Shown: positions 9,436-16,490, counted from the first letter of the stretch. The stretch: 37,902 bases of DNA from Cecembia sp. (GCF_007126775.1 NZ_SLAP01000249.1:1-37902), one strand, 5' to 3'. A program made the numbers and translations. The notes: a model not told the origin generated them from the letters alone.

Positions 9436-10186
9436 TGAGTGACCAATCGTAGGGAAGGTAGCTTACTTTTGCCTTTTTACTAATTGAAATATCTGAATAT
9501 TGGTTAAGATAATCAATTACACTGCCTTTTTGGGTAAAATCCTCTTTAAACCAAGAAAAAATTTCAGAAATTTCAACCTTATCCTGATTGATTTTATTGC
9601 GTAAAGGGTCATTGATAAACTGCCTTGCTGCTGTATTCAGCTGCTGATCAAGCTTTTCAGGTACATACGCATAATTGCTAAGTAAGGGACAGGAAAAGGA
9701 GGCACAATTGATTGCGAAATGTATCCTTGGCTCTTCAAATTCTTTTCTCAAAATTTTATGTTCGATTTCGTCCAGGGATGCAGGCTTGCCCCCAATTTTA
9801 AAAAACTCGATATGCCAGACCGTGTTGAATAAAGGAACAGGAAATTTTGGTTTGATGTCTTTGATGCTTTTTACAGGATAATGGTCAATAATCAACTTTA
9901 CGGTAAATGCATTATAAGCATTGATCCAGTAAGCCAATTGCTCCTCTTGAGTCCAGGTCATTCTATCGGGTGGATACGCACTCAAAAGGTCCAGATATAT
10001 TTGTAACTCCTCTTTCTCCTTGATAAAACCTTCATAATTTACTTTTCCATCAGAATTAACATACTTTTGAAGCAAGCGGTCAAAAGCCTGATGAGAGGGC
10101 ACTTCCGTTCCTGACTGCCCCAGCTGGGACCTCCCACAAGAAAGGTTGATCAATAGGATAGAAATAAAAATAAAAAGGGCATGCAT
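9428..10186 (-). CDS. DUF547 domain lipoprotein
   Basis: A 252-residue exported protein. The N-terminus is a short hydrophobic signal ending LINLSC, with Cys17 as the likely lipidation site; the -3 residue is not ideal for a lipobox. The body matches DUF547 (PF04784): WINAYNAFTVKLIIDHYP (87-104), an IEHKILR segment with His143, and HFAINCASFSCPLL (156-169) with Cys161 and Cys166. The conserved His and Cys suggest a thiol chemistry or a papain-like arrangement, but the family has no established activity that I know of. It overlaps the FAD oxidoreductase by eight bases and lies 30 bases after the rhodanese, so it belongs to the same operon. Confidence 0.9.
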   Translation of the reverse strand: MHALFIFISILLINLSCGRSQLGQSGTEVPSHQAFDRLLQKYVNSDGKVNYEGFIKEKEELQIYLDLLSAYPPDRMTWTQEEQLAYWINAYNAFTVKLIIDHYPVKSIKDIKPKFPVPLFNTVWHIEFFKIGGKPASLDEIEHKILRKEFEEPRIHFAINCASFSCPLLSNYAYVPEKLDQQLNTAARQFINDPLRNKINQDKVEISEIFSWFKEDFTQKGSVIDYLNQYSDISISKKAKVSYLPYDWSLNE

Positions 10187-10216
10187 ATATGCTGAATTTA
10201 CATTTCGAAGTGAACC

Positions 10217-10708
10217 TTAATATACCTTTTCTCCTTTGGATAACCAGATGCCCCAAACCTTGTTGTAGGCATGTATTTTTTGGGTTGGTTTGCCATTATT
10301 ATAAACGGGCAATTCTTCATTGACCCAATGAAAAATGCCTCCATAAAGGTTGTAGACCCTAGTAAAACCGGCTTCCATCAGTTTCTTGCCAATATCCTGA
10401 CTCCTTGCTCCAATGGAACAGTAAACTACAATAGGCCCATTCTTATCCAAGCCCTTTACAGTTTCCAAATCAAAATCATTGAAGCCTACCCATTGGGCAT
10501 CCTGCAAATGACTGACCTCATATTCCACCCTTTCTCTGGTATCCAAAAAAACAGCAGTCTCTAAGATGTTCTGTTCATCAATTTTGACCACAGGAAATTC
10601 ATTATCGTAAATTCCCTTCAATAGTGTTTTATAAGCTAAGCTCTGTGCATTTGAAGGTTGACATACGAATGCAAACAATACTATCCAAAGCAATCGGATG
10701 ATTTTCAT
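10217..10708 (-). CDS. Exported rhodanese-like protein
   Basis: I choose the ATG at 10708 (163 residues) because it begins a clear signal peptide, MKIIRLLWIVLFAFVCQPSNAQ, with cleavage after the AxQ-type site; the frame is open 17 codons further upstream, but only from a TTG and without a signal-like sequence. The rhodanese fold is shown by FLDTRERVEY (54-63), VVYCSIGARS (94-103, catalytic Cys97 in a six-residue active loop) and a VYNLYGGIFHW segment (118-128). Rhodaneses move sulfane sulfur or carry persulfide; this one would act in the periplasm. It is the first gene of the redox operon and directly follows an FNR-type regulator gene. A single-domain rhodanese could also serve as a thiol-sensing or structural partner. 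Confidence 0.92.
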   Translation of the reverse strand: MKIIRLLWIVLFAFVCQPSNAQSLAYKTLLKGIYDNEFPVVKIDEQNILETAVFLDTRERVEYEVSHLQDAQWVGFNDFDLETVKGLDKNGPIVVYCSIGARSQDIGKKLMEAGFTRVYNLYGGIFHWVNEELPVYNNGKPTQKIHAYNKVWGIWLSKGEKVY

Positions 10709-10723
10709 AACTCGTATCTTACA

Positions 10724-10731
10724 CAAATCTA
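10724..10731 (-). promoter_or_regulatory. Candidate -7 element for the redox operon
   Basis: On the minus strand the sequence reads TAGATTTG, an exact match to the Bacteroidota -7 consensus TAnnTTTG, 16 bases before the rhodanese ATG. A TTG lies 25 bases further upstream (10757-10759), longer than the usual 19-21 spacing, so the -33 part is weak. The implied leader is very short. Confidence 0.35.
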
Positions 10732-10747
10732 ATTTTTTCTTCAGGCC

Positions 10748-10759
10748 TTGACTAATCAA
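10748..10759. promoter_or_regulatory. FNR-like dyad upstream of the redox operon
   Basis: TTGACTAATCAA is an inverted repeat, TTGA-N4-TCAA, centred about 45 bases upstream of the rhodanese ATG. The half-sites resemble those of FNR boxes (TTGAT-N4-ATCAA), but the gap between TTGA and TCAA is two bases shorter than in the E. coli consensus. It lies between the regulator gene and the operon it may control. Confidence 0.3.
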
Positions 10760-10837
10760 CTGAAAAAAATAAAAAATGATTGCATATTATGCTTTTCATT
10801 TTCATGCACAAAAATAAAAAACAGAAACTATGGCCTC

Positions 10838-11551
10838 TTAACCATAAAAATCTGAAAGTCTTGCCAGGCCTTTTTTATCAATAACAATTATTTTTTTACC
10901 TTCAAAATCAATCAATTCATCTTTTTTAAATTCAGAAAGCAACCTGATTACAGTTTCTGTGGCCGTTCCTACTATTCCTGCTATTTCTTCCCTTGTAAGC
11001 ACAATATTTATTTTTTCTCCCTCATTGCCATCTATACCATAAGTTTCAGAGAGTTTCAATAATGTAAAAGCCAAACGTTCTCTAATAGATTTTTGGGTAG
11101 CATCTGTAAGCTTACTCTCCATGACCCCAAGATCTTTACAGAGGGCTTTGGTAACTCTTTGATGAAAGGCATTATCTTCAGCAAGTACTTTCAAAAAACT
11201 CTCTCTTGGGACAAAGCATATATTGGCATCTTCTACTATGGTTGCGGAATTAGAATAGGCTTCTTCCCCCAATAGGGAAGCATAACCAAGAAAATCCCCC
11301 GCTTTTGCCAGCCTGATAATTTGTTCTTTTCCATTAGAAGCAGTTTTATATACTTTAACTATACCATCGCTTATACAGAAGACACCCAGGGGTTTGGTAC
11401 CCTCATAAAACAAAATCTGCCCCTTTTTATGGGTAATCAGATTCTTGTTGTCAGACAACTGGCATAAATGTGGTTCAGAAACATCTGAAAACAAAGAAAA
11501 TTTCCTGCTCATGCATAACTGACAGGGTGTGTTTTTCTGCTGAACTTTCAT
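10838..11551 (-). CDS. CRP/FNR-family transcriptional regulator with FNR-like cysteines
   Basis: A 237-residue regulator with an N-terminal cyclic-nucleotide-binding-like barrel and a C-terminal winged helix (HTH about 180-205, LTREEIAGIVGTATETVIRL). Cysteines lie at 10 and 13 (CQLC), 30, 59 and 112. Cys112, in ANICFVPRESF, aligns with E. coli FNR Cys122 (MVCEIPFETL), and an N-terminal CxxC is also an FNR feature, so an oxygen- or redox-sensing Fe-S cluster is possible. The spacing from CxxC to the next Cys is longer than in FNR. The recognition helix has ETVIR in place of FNR ETISR, so the Glu and Arg base contacts are kept while the Ser is Ile. It sits directly upstream of the redox operon on the same strand. 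Regulation of that operon is inference. Confidence 0.93.
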   Translation of the reverse strand: MKVQQKNTPCQLCMSRKFSLFSDVSEPHLCQLSDNKNLITHKKGQILFYEGTKPLGVFCISDGIVKVYKTASNGKEQIIRLAKAGDFLGYASLLGEEAYSNSATIVEDANICFVPRESFLKVLAEDNAFHQRVTKALCKDLGVMESKLTDATQKSIRERLAFTLLKLSETYGIDGNEGEKINIVLTREEIAGIVGTATETVIRLLSEFKKDELIDFEGKKIIVIDKKGLARLSDFYG

Positions 11552-11604
11552 AAGTGCTGGTATTTATTTTAGTTTAAGCAATGAGGCTAAATATAGTAAA
11601 AAAC

Positions 11605-11618
11605 ATGACAAAAGTCAT
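11605..11618. promoter_or_regulatory. Perfect ATGAC-N4-GTCAT dyad upstream of the FNR-like gene
   Basis: ATGACAAAAGTCAT is a perfect inverted repeat with 5-4-5 geometry, the layout of FNR/CRP-family operators. It is centred 60 bases upstream of the regulator ATG. A possible -7 element on the minus strand, TATATTTA (11595 to 11588), lies just downstream of it. This position would fit autoregulation. Confidence 0.4.
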
Positions 11619-11627
11619 AAAAATAAG

Positions 11628-12098
11628 TCAGCTATATTCAGGAAGGTCCACTAGCTGCTCATACTTGTCAGATTTTTTGTCAAATTTAAAAAATAGATGG
11701 TTCAACCCATTCGAAACACCAATAAATTGTGCTCCGACACTTTTGTTATACATACAAACCTGCTCTAGGGTTTTTTGCGAAATTGGCACATGGGGTGCCT
11801 TACACTCAATCAATAAAAAGGGAGAGCCCTGCCTATCCCTTACCAGAATATCGAAACGCTTTTGTAAACTGTTATAATGAATACCTTTTTCCATGGCAAA
11901 AAGGCTTTTTGGGTAGCTCCTATAATGAATCAAAAAAAGAATCATATGTTGTCTAACCCATTCCTCAGGAGTCAGGATCAGAAATTTTTTCCGGAGTGAG
12001 TCGAATACAGTCAACTTGCCACCATCATTCCTGATCTGAAAATCCATTTCAGGGAAATTCAGGACTGATTCCAAATAAGCATACCTTTCTGTCATCAT
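11628..12098 (-). CDS. HsdR_N-like (PD-(D/E)XK fold) protein, orphan
   Basis: A 156-residue cytosolic protein resembling the N-terminal nuclease domain of type I restriction enzymes (HSDR_N type). The nuclease-fold core is visible: Glu70 in AMEKG, Asp83 in RFDILVRD, and Glu98 with Lys100 in LLIECKAP, followed by a helix with QVCMYN and a strand with QFIGVSNG. This gives the D...ExK signature. There is no helicase, HsdM or HsdS gene nearby, and the protein ends after the nuclease domain. Stand-alone proteins of this type are, to my knowledge, widespread in Bacteroidota and usually carry the restriction-enzyme name by domain only. Its true substrate is unknown. It is 76 bases upstream of the FNR-like gene on the same strand. 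Confidence 0.87.
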   Translation of the reverse strand: MMTERYAYLESVLNFPEMDFQIRNDGGKLTVFDSLRKKFLILTPEEWVRQHMILFLIHYRSYPKSLFAMEKGIHYNSLQKRFDILVRDRQGSPFLLIECKAPHVPISQKTLEQVCMYNKSVGAQFIGVSNGLNHLFFKFDKKSDKYEQLVDLPEYS

Positions 12099-12280
12099 GA
12101 CACAAATATGATGGCTTTTCTGATAAAGTATACTAATTCCAAGCTTGAAATTAACCTAAAAATAAAATGATTTTAAAATCTCTGATTGGGCAATGGGAAA
12201 ATCACCAAAAGCTCTAAGCGGCTATATACAATCAACCTTGAAATTCTCTTTTTCAAGCAGACAATTTCAGTCAAGTGCTA

Positions 12281-12970
12281 TCAAAAATCCAAGTAAGGCA
12301 AGAGTCTTTCCAACCATTCCTCATTGAATATCTTAATTTTGAGAAGGTCTTCTGGTGCTTGGTAAGCTCCATGCTGTTCTCTGTATGCCACGATAACTTT
12401 TGCAGCGCCATAAGTGATATATGGGTGTTTGGCGAGGTCCGAAACCTCTAATGAATTGATGCTGATTTTTTGATGAATTCCAGGAGAGAAGGAAAAATAC
12501 TCAAATATCCTGTCTAAAAGCTCGGGATTCATTCCATAAACATCCATTAATTGTTCTTTCCCGTGCATACCGCCAAGGCTTTCTCTGAATTTGACAATTC
12601 GTCCTGCCATGGTCTGTCCTATACCGGGAACAATCTGCAAAACAATAGAATCTGCTTCCTCAAAATCCAATTTATTCAGCGTATTCCAACGCGAATTAGA
12701 TGAACCTCTTTTACGGACCGTAGTATCCTGTAAAGAATGGATATTGCTATGATCCATAGAGGCAGGCTGCCAGCCCATTGCAAGCAAACTGTCTACTTTC
12801 TTTTCATATTCAAAGTACACATCCTGATTCTTTTTCTTAAGTATCCACTCATATGCTGCCGGAAATAAATAGAGCAAAACTAAAGCTGGAATCACCATAA
12901 TAAATCCTTTCGACTCTCTTCTGGAAAAGCCGAAGTAGGATTTAAGTTGGAAAAACAAGAATCTTTTCAT
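12281..12970 (-). CDS. Helix-hairpin-helix protein with N-terminal membrane anchor
   Basis: A 229-residue protein. A basic start (KRFLFFQLKSYFGFSRRES) precedes one membrane helix (about 23-40), after which the chain is presumably outside the cytosol. Two HhH units follow: VPGIGQTMAGRIVKFRE (114-130) and the weaker HPYITYGAAKVIVAYREQHG (182-201), each followed by a linker with GMNPELL or PEDLL. HhH pairs bind DNA backbones without sequence preference, and the anchored layout recalls ComEA, the DNA receptor of natural transformation. I do not call it comEA because both the linker and the spacing differ. Upstream, 222 bases separate its ATG from the hemA start, a divergent promoter region. Confidence 0.88.
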   Translation of the reverse strand: MKRFLFFQLKSYFGFSRRESKGFIMVIPALVLLYLFPAAYEWILKKKNQDVYFEYEKKVDSLLAMGWQPASMDHSNIHSLQDTTVRKRGSSNSRWNTLNKLDFEEADSIVLQIVPGIGQTMAGRIVKFRESLGGMHGKEQLMDVYGMNPELLDRIFEYFSFSPGIHQKISINSLEVSDLAKHPYITYGAAKVIVAYREQHGAYQAPEDLLKIKIFNEEWLERLLPYLDF

Positions 12971-13165
12971 AAAAAATGTGTTTATAAAAAATTAGAATGT
13001 CACATATAGAAAGCCTCTATGAGTGATAATTTAATACAATTTGAAAAATTTTCAAAGTTTGCCGATCTTCGTGGATCAAAATTGATGGAAACGATTCAAT
13101 AATTTAGACAGATTTTAAATTAAGGGTTAGGTTGGGAAAATTTTCTTTTGCTAATCAAACTGAGT

Positions 13166-13173
13166 TAAATTTG
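13166..13173 (+). promoter_or_regulatory. Candidate -7 element of hemA
   Basis: TAAATTTG matches TAnnTTTG exactly. Transcription would start near 13180, downstream of the ATG at 13175, which favours the ATG at 13193 as the hemA start. No good -33 TTG is found at the usual distance (TTTG at 13147-13150 is only 15 bases away). Confidence 0.4.
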
Positions 13174-13192
13174 TATGTTAAAGAAAACAGAA

Positions 13193-14470
13193 ATGCAGAA
13201 TAGAATTAGAGCAATCAGTTTATCTTATAAAAATGCTCCTGTAGAGATACGGGAAGTTATTGCATTGGATGAAGGCTCTATCCATTCTCTTTTGGTCAAA
13301 TTGAAGGATTTTTTTAGTATAACTGATACGCTTATTTTATCTACTTGTAACAGAACAGAGGTTTATTATTCCCATGAGTTGGATATCAGTGCTGAGATCA
13401 TCAAATTGATCGGACTGGAAAAGGGTCTGACAAATGTGGTGGATTATTTGGATTACTTTACCCTGCTGAATGAAGATTTAGAAGCCATTGAGCACTTATT
13501 CAAAGTAGCTGTAGGTTTAGAGGCCCAGGTAGTAGGGGATATGCAAATTGCCAATCAAGTCAAGAGGGCTTATCAGGCCTCGGCAGATTTGGATATGGCT
13601 GGTCCCTTTCTTCACAGGTTGATGCACACCATATTCTTTACCAATAAAAGGGTGGTTCAGGAAACTGCATTCAGAGATGGTGCTGCGTCTGTATCTTATG
13701 CTGCAGTGGAGTTGATAGAGGAATTGACTTCCAATACTTATCAGCCGCGAGTATTGTTGATTGGTGTTGGTGAAATTGGTGAGGATGTTGCCAAAAATAT
13801 GGTTCACATACCTGAAGCAAAAGTTACGATTACGAACAGAACCTTTTCCAAGGCCGAAGCTTTGGCCCAAGAGTTGGGCTTTGACGTCATTCCATTTGAG
13901 GACTGTTTTGAAGCAATGAAAAATGCAGACGTGGTGGTATCCTCCATCATGAAATCTGAACCTTTCATTACAAAAGCTTTGGTAAAAGCTATGGAAATCC
14001 CAAGTTACAAGCTTTTTGTAGACCTTTCAGTGCCCAGAAGCATAGAAACTACCATTGAGGACGTGCCCGGTGTATTACTTTACAATGTAGACAACATTAG
14101 AAGTAAGGCATCTGAAACTTTAGAAAAAAGATTAGCATCTATACCCCAAGTTGAAAAAATCATAGATGAAAGTATCGATGAATTTTTCAATTGGAAAAAA
14201 GAAATGATGGTATCCCCTACCATCAATAAGTTAAAAAATGCCTTAGAGCAAATCCGTCAGGAAGAAATGTCCCGTTTTTTAAAAAATGCGGATGAAAAGC
14301 AGATTGCCATGATTGACAAAATCACAAAAAGCATGATGCAGAAAATCCTCAAGGTTCCTGTGGTGCAACTAAGAGCTGCCTGTCAAAGAGATGATGCCGA
14401 TAAAATGGTGGATATCCTTTCTGATTTATTTGATTTGGAAAAAGTCAGCGAGAAAAAAAATGATATCTAA
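13193..14470 (+). CDS. hemA: Glutamyl-tRNA reductase
   Basis: This 425-residue enzyme reduces glutamyl-tRNA to glutamate-1-semialdehyde, the first step of the C5 route to tetrapyrroles. Motifs are ISLSYKNAPVEIRE (8-21), LSTCNRTEVY (49-58) with the catalytic Cys52 that forms the thioester, the NADPH loop LLIGVGEIGEDVAKNM, and the C-terminal dimerisation helices. I prefer the ATG at 13193 to that at 13175: it puts the Cys and the first motif where the family has them, it follows an A-rich stretch, and a -7 promoter box sits directly before 13175. No other haem gene is adjacent. The gene ends tail to tail with a minus-strand lipoprotein gene, the stops overlapping inside a hairpin. Confidence 0.95.
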   Translation: MQNRIRAISLSYKNAPVEIREVIALDEGSIHSLLVKLKDFFSITDTLILSTCNRTEVYYSHELDISAEIIKLIGLEKGLTNVVDYLDYFTLLNEDLEAIEHLFKVAVGLEAQVVGDMQIANQVKRAYQASADLDMAGPFLHRLMHTIFFTNKRVVQETAFRDGAASVSYAAVELIEELTSNTYQPRVLLIGVGEIGEDVAKNMVHIPEAKVTITNRTFSKAEALAQELGFDVIPFEDCFEAMKNADVVVSSIMKSEPFITKALVKAMEIPSYKLFVDLSVPRSIETTIEDVPGVLLYNVDNIRSKASETLEKRLASIPQVEKIIDESIDEFFNWKKEMMVSPTINKLKNALEQIRQEEMSRFLKNADEKQIAMIDKITKSMMQKILKVPVVQLRAACQRDDADKMVDILSDLFDLEKVSEKKNDI

Positions 14471-14482
14471 TATTTTAGATAT
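14463..14482. terminator. Perfect hairpin holding both convergent stop codons
   Basis: Bases 14463-14470 (ATATCTAA) and 14475-14482 (TTAGATAT) form a perfect 8-base-pair stem with loop TATT. The hemA stop (14468-14470) and the lipoprotein stop (14467-14469 on the minus strand) both lie in it. The stem is AT-rich and has no long U-tract, so its strength as a bidirectional terminator is uncertain. Confidence 0.45.
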
Positions 14483-15357
14483 AACTCCTCTCTTAAAAAT
14501 TCATCTTCCAATCGGTTCCTTTTCCAATAATCTATCTGCTTTACAGCCTTCCTTTTGGCGGTGGTAATTTCCTGCTGTCCATCTTTCTGGGTTTGAATTT
14601 CCTCCCATGCCATAATTTCATAAGGAAAATTCTTCTCAAAGTCTATACGCATTACTCTTTCTCCTGAACTGTAGGACAGTTCAAGGCGACTTCTGCTATC
14701 GCTGAGATCCAAGATTCTTATAAATGCCTCCTCTGCTTTGAATGCTCTGTGGCTGAATCTCTGATAAATCAAGGAAGGTATTATCCTGACATTTCCTATA
14801 GGCACTTGATTGGGATTAATTCTTATAAGGTTCCAAATCGCATCTTCAGGCAATCCTGATATAGAAAACTCCTGGTCTCCTTCTTTTTCAAAATAAGAAT
14901 AAATCTTCCCTTTATAATCTTCCCCTTTATTTAGGTTCATTTGCGAAAATGTATGGCCACACCATTCTTGTGAGGTAACATTGAACTTGACACCATAACC
15001 TATTTCTTTTGTAGGGCTAAAAGCCGAAAGCATCATATGGTATGGATAAATCCCGGTTACAAAATCCCTGGTCTGATTCATTTTGATTACGCTGAGTTTA
15101 TCTCTTCCTGCCTCTTCGGGACGATCCAGTTTCACCTGATGTTTTCTGGAAAAATCCTCAGTGACAAAAATCAGGACAGCTTCCCCTTCTCTTGCTTCAC
15201 CATATCGGTATTGCACCAAATCAAAACTACTGATCTCAGCCTTTCCCTGAAACCAATATTTACCCCATTGCTCAAAGTCTATATCCCGACTTTCTTGTCT
15301 ACCACAAGACATGATGCCCAACAACAAAATACATAAAGCAATCAACTGATTTTTCAT
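14467..15357 (-). CDS. Lipoprotein of unknown function (homologues often misnamed Maf)
   Basis: A 296-residue lipoprotein with signal MKNQLIALCILLLGIMSC, Cys18 being lipidated. Recognisable blocks are YWFQGKAEISSFDL, YRYGEAREGEAVLIFVTEDF, TGIYPYHMMLSAFSP and SQEWCGHTFSQMN. From memory, proteins with these blocks occur across Bacteroidota and are often labelled septum formation inhibitor Maf. However, the sequence has no Maf nucleotide pyrophosphatase motif and is exported, so that name looks wrong. The fold is probably beta-rich. The start overlaps the end of the exported Gfo/Idh/MocA gene by four bases (ATGA), which suggests the two act together in the envelope. No enzymatic function can be read from the sequence. 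Confidence 0.88.
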   Translation of the reverse strand: MKNQLIALCILLLGIMSCGRQESRDIDFEQWGKYWFQGKAEISSFDLVQYRYGEAREGEAVLIFVTEDFSRKHQVKLDRPEEAGRDKLSVIKMNQTRDFVTGIYPYHMMLSAFSPTKEIGYGVKFNVTSQEWCGHTFSQMNLNKGEDYKGKIYSYFEKEGDQEFSISGLPEDAIWNLIRINPNQVPIGNVRIIPSLIYQRFSHRAFKAEEAFIRILDLSDSRSRLELSYSSGERVMRIDFEKNFPYEIMAWEEIQTQKDGQQEITTAKRKAVKQIDYWKRNRLEDEFLREELYLKY

Positions 15358-16490
15358 AGTCTTTCATTTTTTTGGCTCAGGTAAATTCTTTTCCCTGTTT
15401 TGGCAGATTCAATCGCTGCAGACAATATTTCAACCACCAATAGGTTGTTTTCGAGCGAGTACAATCCATAATCACCCATATTCAGTGTACCTTTGATTAC
15501 TGCGGCAAAATACTCAAAAGGATTTACTTGCGTACCAGTATCCTCTTTACTGATCAAAGTCAGTGTCTCCGATTCCTCTCCGTAAAATCTGGTCTTCAAA
15601 TTTTGGCTATCCTCAGCTATACAATATCCTTTTGATCCATACACTTCCATATCTTTCCGGTCAAATGTCCAGTTCCAGGATGCCTGTATTATCGCTTGGG
15701 CTTCTTTGTATTCAACCAAAATTGTAGCTTCATCATCAACAAAAGGGTACAGTTCAGGTTTGTGGTTTTGTGTAATTGCCATGACCGAAATCGGTATTTC
15801 ACCTTGCATCAAGGTGGTCATGATATTGGCCCCATAGCAACCAAAATCGATCAAGGCCCCAGCACCATTTTTTTCAGGGTCAGTCAGCCATTTCAAGAAT
15901 TCAGGTCCGACTCCAATTTCCTTAGGCCCTTTGTGCCCATGATGGAAAACAGCTTTTCTAAGCTGTCCTAGTTTACTTTCATTATCTTTCACATAATGAA
16001 CCACCGCATCTGTTGTTGGATACCAAGAAGTCTCAAAATTGGTCAAAAGATGGATTTGATGCGTTTTTGCAAGTTGCTCCATTTCTTGGGCTTGGGCCAT
16101 ACTGAAAGCCAAAGGTTTTTCCACCATCACATGAATCCCCCTCGGCGCACAGGATCTGACTACATGCAGGTGGTCTGATATCGGACCAAACGCCAGTGCA
16201 CCATCAGGCTGAAGATGATCCAGCATAACATCCATTTCTGAATAAAATATGGCATCATCGAGCTTATACCTTTCTTTAAATTCTTGAATTAATTGGATAT
16301 TGGATTCATATACTCCCACTAATTCAAAATTACCCTCAAATTGCTTTTGAAAAATCCAATGGGAGTGTCCGTGACTAAGGCCAATCATCACCAACCGGAC
16401 AGGGCTTCCCATATCATGCATACCTTTCGCCTGCATATTCAAAAATAAAATCAAAAGACAAAGCGAAATCAACCTGAGATTATAAGGCAT
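15354..16490 (-). CDS. Exported Gfo/Idh/MocA-family oxidoreductase
   Basis: A 378-residue protein with a Sec-type signal, MPYNLRLISLCLLILFLNMQ; it lacks a twin-arginine motif. The Rossmann part begins VRLVMIGLSHGHSHWIF (31-47): the usual GxGxxG is changed to G37-L-S-H-G-H. The family motif VEKPLAF (123-129) with Lys125 is present, as is GAGALIDFGCYGANI of the second domain. Family members oxidise or epimerise sugars or cyclitols with bound NAD(P). If this protein is truly exported without Tat, how it gets its nucleotide is unclear; tight prebound cofactor is known for some exported members but normally requires Tat. It is coupled to the downstream lipoprotein gene, and a GT2 gene lies 58 bases upstream. 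Substrate unknown. Confidence 0.9.
   Translation of the reverse strand: MPYNLRLISLCLLILFLNMQAKGMHDMGSPVRLVMIGLSHGHSHWIFQKQFEGNFELVGVYESNIQLIQEFKERYKLDDAIFYSEMDVMLDHLQPDGALAFGPISDHLHVVRSCAPRGIHVMVEKPLAFSMAQAQEMEQLAKTHQIHLLTNFETSWYPTTDAVVHYVKDNESKLGQLRKAVFHHGHKGPKEIGVGPEFLKWLTDPEKNGAGALIDFGCYGANIMTTLMQGEIPISVMAITQNHKPELYPFVDDEATILVEYKEAQAIIQASWNWTFDRKDMEVYGSKGYCIAEDSQNLKTRFYGEESETLTLISKEDTGTQVNPFEYFAAVIKGTLNMGDYGLYSLENNLLVVEILSAAIESAKTGKRIYLSQKNERL

Noticed and set aside
11628-12098. A type I restriction-modification system
   Set aside because: Only the nuclease-fold domain is present; no HsdM, HsdS or helicase part.
12237-12257. Hairpin CTTGAA/TTCAAG after the HhH gene
   Set aside because: Only six base pairs with a nine-base loop and no U-tract on the relevant strand; too weak to call a terminator.
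12281-12970. comEA natural transformation gene
   Set aside because: HhH motifs and an anchor fit, but there are no other competence genes and linker spacing differs, so only the domain-level call is made.
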